The notes under the pieces are model-generated. The model was not told where the DNA came from. It worked only from the letters and a program-made list of their open reading frames with translations, and ran no database searches. DNA of 21,467 nucleotides, taken from positions 1 to 21,467 of IMG/VR virus record IMGVR_UViG_3300004369_000178. One strand, 5' to 3'. The stretch is from a virus. The position numbers were made by a program, and so were the translations under genes. This document shows, piece by piece, positions 1 to 6,320 of this stretch. The number at the start of each line of letters is the position of its first letter. Position 1 is the first letter of the stretch.

Positions 1-429
1 CGCCGCCTTGATTTCAACACCATCCTGCGTGATCGTCAGACAGGTCGCGTCTATTCCACTGGATCTTATATGGAGATGACTAACACTTTCATTCAGCAAT
101 TGAAAGATCGTAACGCTGGTGTGAATGTTCTTGGTTTCCGTATCATGGGTGGCAACGGTTTGTCTAACTTTGTTTCTACATATGCCAGCATTGCTCACTA
201 CGATCAAGTCCAGAAGCAGTGGAAGAAGAACAAGTCCGCTGTCATTCCTTTCCCTAAGAGCTACACTGCTCTCTACGCTATCAGCAACAACGCTATTGAC
301 GAAGAGGTTGAATTCAATGTAGAGAGTGGTGCCAAGAAAGGTGAGATCAGCAAAGCATTCAAGAAGATGCTGGGTTCTAAATCCACCAACAAAAAACTCC
401 TGAACTCTTTTGTGGAATACATCGCATGA
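1..429 (+). CDS. C-terminal part of a probable vWA-domain protein (5' end outside window)
   Basis: The frame is open from base 1 to a TGA at 427-429, giving 142 residues of a longer protein. Visible features are a hydrophobic strand (NVLGFRIM) following a helix (TNTFIQQLKDR), as in the second half of a von Willebrand factor A fold, and a basic C-terminal helix ending NSFVEYIA. The metal-site (MIDAS) part would lie upstream and cannot be seen. The gene sits two places before a MoxR-family AAA+ ATPase; such ATPases commonly pair with vWA proteins (MoxR/vWA, CobS/CobT). I infer that the two act together, perhaps as a remodelling chaperone. The next gene starts in an ATGA overlap. The vWA assignment rests on fold-like pattern and context, not on a decisive motif. 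Confidence 0.5.
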   Translation, partial: RRLDFNTILRDRQTGRVYSTGSYMEMTNTFIQQLKDRNAGVNVLGFRIMGGNGLSNFVSTYASIAHYDQVQKQWKKNKSAVIPFPKSYTALYAISNNAIDEEVEFNVESGAKKGEISKAFKKMLGSKSTNKKLLNSFVEYIA

Positions 430-563
430 CTTATACTAAAGGAGATATTTTCCTCCACAAATACACACACAAGTTATACATTTATGATGGGGAGGTGTGG
501 CGCGAAATTGTCCCGAGTTCTTACTTGGGCGACCAGTTGCGAGACTGTCCACCCACCCCATGA
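426..563 (+). CDS. 45-aa hypothetical protein
   Basis: A short frame opens at an ATG (426-428) that overlaps the stop of the upstream gene as ATGA and closes at TGA 561-563. The product begins MTYTKGDIFLH and contains the aromatic-rich strands KLYIYDGEVWREIV, so it is probably a small beta-rich protein. I recognise no family. The translational coupling and the regular strand pattern argue that it is a real gene; the short length argues for caution. Its stop codon overlaps the -35 box of the promoter for the next gene. Confidence 0.5.
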   Translation: MTYTKGDIFLHKYTHKLYIYDGEVWREIVPSSYLGDQLRDCPPTP

Positions 564-587
564 CACCACCACCTTTTGCCCTATAAT
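560..587 (+). promoter_or_regulatory. Sigma70-like promoter for the cobS-like gene
   Basis: ATGACA (560-565, five of six matches to TTGACA) is followed after 16 bases by a perfect TATAAT (582-587). Transcription would start near 594, leaving a leader of about 15 bases before ATG 609. The leader has no Shine-Dalgarno sequence and ends in gcaaccaacca. This looks like an early promoter read by host RNA polymerase. Confidence 0.65.
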
Positions 588-608
588 TACTTCATACGCA
601 ACCAACCA

Positions 609-1706
609 ATGCCTGCTCGTTCCGAACTGACCACTACCCAACTCACTTCTTATCTGTCTGAAACCTATGGTAACGACATCAATGCTGATGATGTGCGTTC
701 TGCTGCAGATCACTTTGGAGTTACTTATCCGACTGCGGTAAAGCGTCTGCGTGACTTCTATGTCCGTCGTGGCACTTGGAACCTGACTGTTCAAGAGAAG
801 CTTGAGCAGACCTACAATGCTCCTGCTGCTGCTCCTGCCGTTGCTGTTACCGAACGGGAAGAACAGAACCTCGTTCCCCTCAAGGATGACACTTATGTCC
901 CGTTCGGGAACTTTGCTGATGTGAAAAAGATCATCAAGTCTGGTCTCTTCTACCCCACCTTTATCACTGGTTTGTCTGGCAACGGTAAGACCTTCTCTGT
1001 GGAGCAAGCATGTGCTCAACTGGAACGTGAATTGATTCGTGTAAACATTACTATTGAAACCGATGAAGACGATCTTATTGGTGGCTTTCGCCTTGTGGAT
1101 GGGGCAACTGTTTGGCATAACGGACCTGTCATTGAGGCACTCGAACGAGGTGCAATCCTGCTACTCGATGAGGTTGACCTTGCTAGCAACAAAATCCTCT
1201 GTCTCCAATCCATTCTTGAAGGCAAAGGTGTGTTTCTGAAGAAGACTGGTCGCTACGTTCAACCTGCTGCTGGTTTCAATGTGATCGCTACTGCCAACAC
1301 CAAGGGCAAGGGTTCTGATGACGGTCGTTTCATCGGCACTAATGTTCTCAACGAAGCATTCCTTGAGCGTTTTGCCCTGACCTTCGAGCAGGAGTATCCT
1401 ACTCCCGCTGTTGAGACCAAGATTCTTGAGAAACTTGCCGAACAACTGGGTTGTCAAGATGATGAGTTCTGTGCTAAACTTGCTACTTGGGCAGAAGTCA
1501 TTCGCAAGACTTTCAACGATGGTGGTATTGATGAAGTCATCTCTACCCGTCGCCTCACCCACATTGTCCGTGCTTTCTCGATCTTCGGTAAGCGCATGAA
1601 GGCAATCGAAGTTTGTGTCAATCGTTTCGATGACGAGACCAAGACTTCCTTTATTGAACTCTACGATAAAATCGATGAGAACGCTAATGAAGAAACAAAC
1701 GCTTGA
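609..1706 (+). CDS. cobS: MoxR/CobS-like AAA+ ATPase
   Basis: A 365-residue AAA+ ATPase. Walker A is GLSGNGKT (121-128), the motif DEDDLIGGF (152-160) is typical of the MoxR/CobS clade, Walker B is LLLDEVD (184-190), sensor 1 is TAN (228-230), and FLERF (251-255) carries a likely arginine finger. Residues 1-60 form a helical, HTH-like N-terminus. Cyanophage homologues are called CobS after a cobaltochelatase subunit, but no other cobalamin gene is present, and a remodelling role with the nearby vWA-like protein is at least as likely. I chose ATG 609 because an in-frame TTG at 576 lies inside the promoter, upstream of the likely transcription start. The family is clear; the substrate is unknown. 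Confidence 0.85.
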   Translation: MPARSELTTTQLTSYLSETYGNDINADDVRSAADHFGVTYPTAVKRLRDFYVRRGTWNLTVQEKLEQTYNAPAAAPAVAVTEREEQNLVPLKDDTYVPFGNFADVKKIIKSGLFYPTFITGLSGNGKTFSVEQACAQLERELIRVNITIETDEDDLIGGFRLVDGATVWHNGPVIEALERGAILLLDEVDLASNKILCLQSILEGKGVFLKKTGRYVQPAAGFNVIATANTKGKGSDDGRFIGTNVLNEAFLERFALTFEQEYPTPAVETKILEKLAEQLGCQDDEFCAKLATWAEVIRKTFNDGGIDEVISTRRLTHIVRAFSIFGKRMKAIEVCVNRFDDETKTSFIELYDKIDENANEETNA

Positions 1707-1860
1707 ATTCCACGGATACATCGGTCACCTAGCCCGTCTCAAAGACGGGCAGACCGTTAAAATTCTTGGTGGACAAAACCTCGTTCTATTCGTCAGAAAG
1801 ATTGACGGTTCCATCATTGAATGCTATCATAATGATATTGACTTTATCTGGGATAAATGA
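1687..1860 (+). CDS. 57-aa hypothetical protein
   Basis: ATG 1687 lies 20 bases inside the end of the cobS-like gene in another frame, and the product runs to TGA 1858-1860, overlapping the next ATG as ATGA. The frame is open further upstream, but that stretch is out-of-frame cobS sequence. The product (MKKQTLEFHGYIGHLARL...) has alternating hydrophobic residues with glycine turns (DGQTVKILGG, KIDGSIIECY), suggesting a small SH3-like or KOW-like barrel. No family is recognised. Coupling at both ends supports expression. Confidence 0.6.
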   Translation: MKKQTLEFHGYIGHLARLKDGQTVKILGGQNLVLFVRKIDGSIIECYHNDIDFIWDK

Positions 1861-2144
1861 ATTTTAAATATAATGAAGATGCTCTCCTGCAAGATCTGCG
1901 TGATTACATCACAAGTACCTATGGACAACATTACTCTGCTGGTAATAACAGCATCCAAACGTTAGACTTGATTGAAGCATGTGGTGACGCTGAAGCATTC
2001 TGCCGAAGCAATATCCTGAAGTATGCTTCCCGATATGATAAGAAGGGCACAGCACGTCGGGACATCATCAAGATCCTGCACTACGGACTGCTTCTCCTTC
2101 ACTTCTCCGACAAGACCGCCGTTACCGAAACTTACAATCAATGA
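1857..2144 (+). CDS. DUF3310-like small protein
   Basis: A 95-residue protein. Residues 36-82 match the pattern of the phage DUF3310/SaV family: a helix with DLIEACG, then F-x-x-SNILKYASRYDKKG, then a helix with D-x-x-K-x-x-x-Y-x-x-x-L. That family occurs widely in phages and has no settled biochemical role. The gene is coupled by ATGA overlaps to the 57-aa gene before it and to gp45 after it, so it is co-expressed with the replication genes. The family call was made by eye. Confidence 0.65.
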   Translation: MNFKYNEDALLQDLRDYITSTYGQHYSAGNNSIQTLDLIEACGDAEAFCRSNILKYASRYDKKGTARRDIIKILHYGLLLLHFSDKTAVTETYNQ

Positions 2145-2809
2145 GCACAGTGATTCTTTCCAAACAAACTCGCGACATTCTTAAGAACTTTTGCACTATC
2201 AATAGTTCTATCCTGATTCGAGAAGGCACTGTACTCAAGACTATTAGTGTTGGACAGAATGCTATTGCTGAATATAAAAGCGAAGAATCTTTCCCTCAAA
2301 CTTTCGGCATCTATGATTTGAATCAGTTTCTTGCAGGACTGTCTCTCTTTGATGATGCAGCGCTGCAATTTGATAACGAAAATTATGTTACCATTCGTGG
2401 TAATGGTCGTTCAGCAAAGTATTATTTCTCAAACCCAGAAATTACTTTGAGTTCTGCACCAGAAACTACTGTAAAGTTTCCTGGAACTGACTTTAGTTTT
2501 GTGGTCAAGTATGAAGATCTAGTTGCACTTCAGAAAGCATCTGCAGTTTATGATTTGCCAGACCTAGCATTCCGAGCTTCTTCTGATGGCACGATCAATC
2601 TCGATCTGTGTGATAAAGAGAATGATACTGGTAATGTATACAGTCAAACTGTGAGTGGTGAGAGCACTGGTGATTTTGATCTCTCTATGAAAGTTGAGAA
2701 CCTTCGTTTGCACCCAGGCAACTATAAAGTAAATGTTGCTTCTGGTGGTATTACCGAGTGGATTCATCAGAGCATTGACTTGAAATACTATATTGCACTT
2801 GAACCTTGA
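2141..2809 (+). CDS. 45: Sliding clamp gp45
   Basis: A 222-residue protein, close to T4 gp45 (228 aa). The start MSTVILSKQTRDILKNF and the segment FGIYDLNQFLAGLSLFDDAALQF (55-77) are typical of T4-type trimeric clamps, and the remainder is the expected strand-rich fold. It encircles DNA, tethers gp43 and, in T4, also activates late transcription with gp33 and gp55. The clamp loader (gp44/gp62) follows. The stop TGA (2807-2809) shares its last base with the ATG of the next gene (TGATG). RegA in T4 represses gp45 translation; the same is plausible here but cannot be shown from the sequence. Confidence 0.93.
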   Translation: MSTVILSKQTRDILKNFCTINSSILIREGTVLKTISVGQNAIAEYKSEESFPQTFGIYDLNQFLAGLSLFDDAALQFDNENYVTIRGNGRSAKYYFSNPEITLSSAPETTVKFPGTDFSFVVKYEDLVALQKASAVYDLPDLAFRASSDGTINLDLCDKENDTGNVYSQTVSGESTGDFDLSMKVENLRLHPGNYKVNVASGGITEWIHQSIDLKYYIALEP

Positions 2810-2813
2810 TGAA
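2807..2813 (+). repeat. Direct repeat TGATGAA, left border of the YkgJ-like insertion
   Basis: This copy covers the gp45 stop and the start codon of the inserted gene. The second copy is at 3273-3279, at the gp44 start. Because TGATG is also the normal stop/start overlap, part of the match may reflect coupling rather than recombination. Confidence 0.4.
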
Positions 2814-3282
2814 CGGAAAAGAATGTGGTGGATGTACTTTATGCTGTCGTGGAACCTTAACAGTTAAGATCAACGAACATAAAGTATATCCAGAGCATCC
2901 TTGTCCTCACGTTGTGGAACATGGTTGTGGTATCTATGAAGATCTATCGCGACCTCCAATATGTGATAGCTATGGATGTGCTTGGTTGAAAGAGTGGACT
3001 TTGCCAGAATGGATGAGACCAGACAAGGTTGGATTCTTAATGACAGAACAAAGAAAATTTGTCACTCTTACTGCTGACTTTAATGGTAAAATTGATGGAG
3101 CCGCACTACTCTTCGCTATTGAGTGGTGTAAGCAAAAGAAAAAAACTATGTTCTATACCGTAAAGTCTCATGGACTTGGAGAGTATTTTCGTGGTAGTAT
3201 TATGAATCATCCAGAGTCTGTGTTTAAGCACGGATCTATGGATGAAATTTTTGAGCCTGTAGAATTACTTAATGATGAATAA
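2809..3282 (+). CDS. YkgJ-like CxxCxxCC cysteine-cluster protein
   Basis: A 157-residue protein starting MNGKECGGCTLCC. The N-terminal C-x2-C-x2-CC signature (C6, C9, C12, C13), with further cysteines at 32, 40, 52 and 57, matches the zinc- or iron-chelating YkgJ-type family. Eight cysteines in the first 60 residues suggest one or two metal sites or an iron-sulfur cluster. The C-terminal half has no cysteine cluster and no recognised fold. It sits between clamp and clamp-loader genes, which are adjacent in T4, so it is an accessory insertion. ATG 2809 is preferred over TTG 2806 because it forms a TGATG junction with gp45. It overlaps gp44 by about ten bases. A metal-dependent modification or redox role is possible but unproven. 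Confidence 0.75.
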   Translation: MNGKECGGCTLCCRGTLTVKINEHKVYPEHPCPHVVEHGCGIYEDLSRPPICDSYGCAWLKEWTLPEWMRPDKVGFLMTEQRKFVTLTADFNGKIDGAALLFAIEWCKQKKKTMFYTVKSHGLGEYFRGSIMNHPESVFKHGSMDEIFEPVELLNDE

Positions 3283-4219
3283 AAAATTCCTTTGGGTCGA
3301 AGAGTATCGACCTCGCAAACTGCAGGACTGTATTCTGCCCAAGAATATCAAGGAATCTTTTCAGGCATTCCTTGAACAAGGTGAGATTCCTAACCTGCTT
3401 CTAGCAGGAACTGCTGGTGTTGGCAAGACTACCGTAGCCAGGGCAGTCTGTGAGGAGATCGGTGCTTCCTATATCGTCATCAACGGGTCCGACGAGGGTC
3501 GTTTCCTAGACACGGTGAGGAACAAGGTCAAGCAGTTCGCTAGCACCGTCTCTCTCGCCTCTGGAGCGCCCCACAAGGTCGTTATCATCGATGAGGCAGA
3601 CAACACCACCAACGACGTGCAACTGTCCTTGAGGGCGGCTGTGGAGGAGTTTCACAGCAACTGTCGTTTCATTTTCACCTGCAACTTCCCAAACAAAATC
3701 ATCGAACCGCTGCATTCTCGCTGCACGGTGGTGGACTTTCGTGTCAAGAACGAAGCCAAGATGGAACTGCAGGGTCAGTTCTTCGTGCGTCTTAAGCAGA
3801 TCCTAAAGGAGAATGAGGTTGAGTGTGAAGACAAGATTCTTGTCAAGTTAATTCAACGTTACTATCCTGATTGGCGTCGTCTTATCAATGAGTGTCAGCG
3901 TCATGCTGCTACTGGTAAGATTGATACATCAATTTTGGTTGATATTGCTGACGTATCAGTCAATGATCTAGTCAGGTCTATGAAGAACAAAGAGTTTACC
4001 ACTGTCCGTAAGTGGGTTGTGGAAAACATTGACAATGATCCTAACATTGTCATCCGTAAGATCTATGACTGTTTGTATGAAAATCTCAAGGGTGCATCTA
4101 TTCCAGAGGCTGTTTTAATTCTGGCAAAGTATCAGTATCAGATTGCTTTTGTTGCTGACCAAGAGATCAATCTACTGGCATGTTTAACCGAGGTAATGAT
4201 GAGCTGTGAGTTTAAATAA
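3272..4219 (+). CDS. 44: Clamp loader large subunit gp44
   Basis: A 315-residue AAA+ protein (T4 gp44 is 319). It opens with the RFC-box-like FLWVEEYRPRKLQDC, followed by Walker A AGTAGVGKT (45-53), Walker B VVIIDEAD (103-110), sensor 1 TCNF (136-139) and the arginine-finger motif SRC (149-151). With gp62 it uses ATP to load the gp45 clamp. ATG 3272 and ATG 3275 are both possible; 3275 (MNKKFLWVEEYRP) fits the repeat-border interpretation better. Base composition changes inside the gene: bases 3421-3720 are 54% G+C (163/300, hand count) but 3841-4140 only 39% (116/300), a sign of mosaic origin. It ends TTTAAATAA. Confidence 0.95.
   Translation: MMNKKFLWVEEYRPRKLQDCILPKNIKESFQAFLEQGEIPNLLLAGTAGVGKTTVARAVCEEIGASYIVINGSDEGRFLDTVRNKVKQFASTVSLASGAPHKVVIIDEADNTTNDVQLSLRAAVEEFHSNCRFIFTCNFPNKIIEPLHSRCTVVDFRVKNEAKMELQGQFFVRLKQILKENEVECEDKILVKLIQRYYPDWRRLINECQRHAATGKIDTSILVDIADVSVNDLVRSMKNKEFTTVRKWVVENIDNDPNIVIRKIYDCLYENLKGASIPEAVLILAKYQYQIAFVADQEINLLACLTEVMMSCEFK
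3273..3279 (+). repeat. Direct repeat TGATGAA, right border of the YkgJ-like insertion
   Basis: Second copy of the repeat at 2807-2813. It contains ATG 3275, the second possible start of gp44. Collapsing the two copies would join the gp45 TGA directly to this ATG. Confidence 0.4.
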
Positions 4220-4739
4220 TAACTATAAAGTTCTTCGCAGATTCCTGGACCCAGAGGAAGCAGAAGCACTAGGAAAAGAATACATTGACTACTGTGAAAA
4301 GTATGTTGAAGTAAACGAAGATGGCAATCGCCAAAACTTTGGATACATTTCTTTCCTAGAACTGTTGGTGGCGAAGACGCCAGAAGTGAATTGGATACTT
4401 GGTGAAAAGGTATTGCCTACATACTGCTACGGTAGGGTGTATTACAATGGCAATATTCTCAAGCCACATGTAGACAGATTGGAAAGTGAAATAGCAATCA
4501 CGGTTCATCTATCATCTGATGAACCGTGGGATATATGGGTAAGAGATCCAAGTGGAAATAAAAATTACGTCACCTTGACATATGGTGACGCAATGATATA
4601 CAATGGTATGACGGCAGAACATGGTCGCGATCCCTTCAAGGGTCAGTATCATGCTAACGCATTCCTATTTTACAATAGAAGTAGGGGACAGTATTCTGTT
4701 CCGTGGAAACAACACTTAAGGAAAATAAATGAACACTAA
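4206..4739 (+). CDS. 2-oxoglutarate/Fe(II)-dependent oxygenase
   Basis: A 177-residue protein with the double-stranded beta-helix signature of 2OG-Fe(II) oxygenases: LKPHVDR gives the H-x-D pair (H88, D90), and TAEHGRDPF supplies the distal histidine (H139), followed by K145 as a possible 2-oxoglutarate ligand. Prolyl-hydroxylase-like members are common in cyanophages; substrates are mostly unknown. The start is GTG 4206, since no ATG precedes the domain; GAGG at 4190-4193 is a suitable ribosome-binding site. It overlaps the gp44 end by 14 bases and is the first gene of the block inserted between 44 and 62. Dam lies in the same block, so a nucleic-acid substrate is conceivable but speculative. 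Confidence 0.8.
   Translation: MSLNNNYKVLRRFLDPEEAEALGKEYIDYCEKYVEVNEDGNRQNFGYISFLELLVAKTPEVNWILGEKVLPTYCYGRVYYNGNILKPHVDRLESEIAITVHLSSDEPWDIWVRDPSGNKNYVTLTYGDAMIYNGMTAEHGRDPFKGQYHANAFLFYNRSRGQYSVPWKQHLRKINEH
4211..4220 (+). repeat. Direct repeat TTTAAATAAT, left border of the 44/62 insertion
   Basis: The repeat covers the last codons and stop of gp44 (Phe-Lys-stop). An identical 10-base copy lies at 6312-6321, across the junction with gp62. No third copy was seen by eye in the window. Confidence 0.5.
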
Positions 4740-5013
4740 ACTTGTGCGTTTTCGTTCTGGCGAGGACGTAATTTGCGATCTCATTAACGAGACTGATACT
4801 GAAATTACTATTGGGAATGCTCTGGTAGCAGTTCCTCAAGGTCAAGGACAATTGGGATTTGCTCCGTGGTCTCCTCTAGCCAAGGAAGATATTGAATTCA
4901 CTGTTCCACGGGACTATACAGTCTATATGGTAGAACCAAATCCTAGTATTGTGGAGCAATATGAAAGCATCTTCTCTACTCTTATTACACCTAAAAAACA
5001 ACTTGTTCTCTGA
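4729..5013 (+). CDS. Small beta-rich protein, possible Sm-like family, copy A (94 aa)
   Basis: ATG 4729 follows AAGGA at 4721-4725, a good ribosome-binding site. The N-terminal half (LVRFRSGEDVICDLI) resembles the first strands of an Sm/Lsm barrel, where G-x-x-V marks a strand-turn. A second block has F-x-P-W-S-P, IEFTVPRDYTVYMVEP and SIVEQYES. The same order of motifs recurs in the proteins at 7816 and 8189, so I treat the three as diverged paralogues. Proteins of this kind are usually annotated hypothetical in cyanophages. RNA binding would fit an Sm fold but is inference. It overlaps the oxygenase by 11 bases and the next gene as TGATG. Confidence 0.65.
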   Translation: MNTKLVRFRSGEDVICDLINETDTEITIGNALVAVPQGQGQLGFAPWSPLAKEDIEFTVPRDYTVYMVEPNPSIVEQYESIFSTLITPKKQLVL

Positions 5014-5219
5014 TGAAAGTACCTACTCAAGAAGAACTTATTCATCTTAAAATTCAAGCAGCAATGCGCGAGAATGCTTTTCCAGAAGATCAAATGAAAT
5101 ATCTTGGTGAAAAAGATGGTCATCATTGGTACTTGGTTGCTGGTGAATATGAAGTTCCTGCTAGTGACATCGAAGAATTTGAATTTGCTGGAGAAGTTGA
5201 TGAAGAAGACTACACCTGA
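5013..5219 (+). CDS. 68-aa acidic hypothetical protein
   Basis: Starts at ATG 5013 in a TGATG overlap and ends TGA 5217-5219. An N-terminal helix (PTQEELIHLKIQAAMREN) is followed by strands (HHWYLVAGEYEVP) and a strongly acidic tail (EEFEFAGEVDEEDYT). The acidic tail could mimic DNA or simply aid solubility. No family is recognised. It lies inside the 44/62 insertion and overlaps the next gene by 20 bases. Confidence 0.6.
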   Translation: MKVPTQEELIHLKIQAAMRENAFPEDQMKYLGEKDGHHWYLVAGEYEVPASDIEEFEFAGEVDEEDYT

Positions 5220-5460
5220 AAACGTGAAAGAATCAAACGAAGGATTGTTTCATGCTAAAATGAACTTACCTACTGCAGCTGCACATTGTGGCATGACGCA
5301 GAAAGAAATGAAAATGACCTTCTGGGAATACCTCAAATATCATGACGCAAACTTTAAAATCACTGAAGACACCGCTCCGCTACCCAGGGGGCAAAAGCAG
5401 GGCACTAGCAAACCTGTTCCGATTCCTCCCAGACCTTTCCCAGGCAACGGAGTATCGTGA
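5200..5460 (+). CDS. 86-aa protein with HTH-like core and a tail overprinted on dam
   Basis: ATG 5200 is the most likely start; the longer open frame upstream is out-of-frame sequence of the 68-aa gene. Residues about 24-45 (LPTAAAHCGMTQKEMKMTF) look like a helix-turn-helix: 'AAAHCGMTQKEMK' has the spacing of a turn between recognition helices. From about residue 48 the coding frame shares DNA with the start of dam, for 119 bases. That tail is proline- and basic-rich (SKPVPIPPRPFPGNG) and low in complexity, as expected if it arose by stop-codon loss over the dam frame. The core is probably real and may bind DNA; the function of the tail is unknown. Confidence 0.55.
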   Translation: MKKTTPENVKESNEGLFHAKMNLPTAAAHCGMTQKEMKMTFWEYLKYHDANFKITEDTAPLPRGQKQGTSKPVPIPPRPFPGNGVS

Positions 5461-6187
5461 ACCTTTTCTTGGTGGCGGTAGTGTAGCAATTGAAGTGACC
5501 AAAAGGTATCCTAAATTAGATATCTGGGTCAATGATTTGTATGAACCTCTCTATAACTTTTGGTGTGAGTTGAGAGATCATGGCCGCGAGATGCGAGATC
5601 AACTTGTGCAACTAAAGTATATTCACTGTGATCCTACATCTGCAGAAGTATTATTTAAGCAATCAAAGGACTATCTAAATGGAACACAAGGTGATCAATC
5701 CAATCTATCTCGTGCTGTTGCTTTTTACGTTATTAACAAGTGCTCTTTTTCTGGTCTCACTGAATCCTCATCCTTCTCAAAGCAGGCTTCAGAAAGCAAT
5801 TTCTCAATGCGAGGCATTGATAGACTCCCAGACTTCTCGTTGATGATTAAGAATTGGAAAATTACCAACCTATCTTATGAAAAGCTCCTTACCGACGATC
5901 GAGACACCTTCACTTACCTCGACCCGCCCTATGATATTAAATCTAACCTATACGGAAGGCGAGGTAGTATGCACAAGTGCTTCGATCATGACACCTTTGC
6001 TGCTGATTGTGACCGTTTTATTGGTCCTCAATGCATATCTTACAACTCGTCTAATCTTGTTAAAGAAAGGTTCGAAGGGTGGACAGTAGCAGAATTTGCA
6101 CACACCTACACCATGAGGAGCGTGGGGAGTTATAATACAGATCAAGCGTCTCGCAAGGAACTCATCCTTACTAACTATGAAGTGTGA
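5342..6187 (+). CDS. dam: DNA adenine methyltransferase (D12 class, Dam-like)
   Basis: A 281-residue N6-adenine methyltransferase (T4 Dam is 259). TPLRYPGGKSRA (10-21) and PFLGGGS (41-47) form the AdoMet site, and TYLDPPYD (191-198) holds the catalytic DPPY. This order (AdoMet site first) is the alpha/D12 class that includes Dam and T4 Dam. The start must be ATG 5342, since no later ATG precedes the PGGKS motif, giving a 119-base overlap with the preceding gene. GATC is not rare in the window: about ten sites can be picked out in the first 2 kb. Methylation of the phage's own GATC sites is therefore plausible. No partner restriction enzyme is visible, so it is probably an orphan enzyme. Confidence 0.9.
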   Translation: MTQTLKSLKTPLRYPGGKSRALANLFRFLPDLSQATEYREPFLGGGSVAIEVTKRYPKLDIWVNDLYEPLYNFWCELRDHGREMRDQLVQLKYIHCDPTSAEVLFKQSKDYLNGTQGDQSNLSRAVAFYVINKCSFSGLTESSSFSKQASESNFSMRGIDRLPDFSLMIKNWKITNLSYEKLLTDDRDTFTYLDPPYDIKSNLYGRRGSMHKCFDHDTFAADCDRFIGPQCISYNSSNLVKERFEGWTVAEFAHTYTMRSVGSYNTDQASRKELILTNYEV

Positions 6188-6320
6188 AGTCAAACTCTAC
6201 GTTGCAGGTCAGGTCTTCACCGAAGAAGTGATTGCTCGCAACTATCAAGAAGCCAGGGAGGTTGCCCTGGCACGTAACCCTAATGCCAAAGTTCTTGGTG
6301 TGACTGCTGTATTTAAATAA
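6177..6320 (+). CDS. 47-aa conserved-looking small protein
   Basis: ATG 6177 lies 11 bases inside the end of dam; the stop is TAA 6318-6320, which shares its last base with the gp62 ATG (TAATG). The product, starting MKCEVKLYVAGQVFTEEV, has a strand-strand-helix-strand pattern (KLYVAGQVF, EARNYQEAREVALARNP-type helix, AKVLGVTAVF). The compact, regular pattern and coupling at both ends support a real gene. No function is recognised. Its last bases, TTTAAATAA, are the same as the end of gp44. Confidence 0.65.
   Translation: MKCEVKLYVAGQVFTEEVIARNYQEAREVALARNPNAKVLGVTAVFK

Noticed and set aside
576-608. TTG start giving the cobS-like protein 11 more residues
   Set aside because: The TTG is inside the predicted promoter, upstream of the likely transcription start; ATG 609 fits better.
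474-1118. A 214-residue open frame on the - strand across the start of the cobS-like gene
   Set aside because: It lies opposite the well-supported ATPase gene and promoter, has no recognisable domain, and every supported gene in the window is on the + strand.
5342-6187. Restriction-modification system around Dam
   Set aside because: No restriction endonuclease is visible among the neighbours, so an orphan methylase is the simpler reading.
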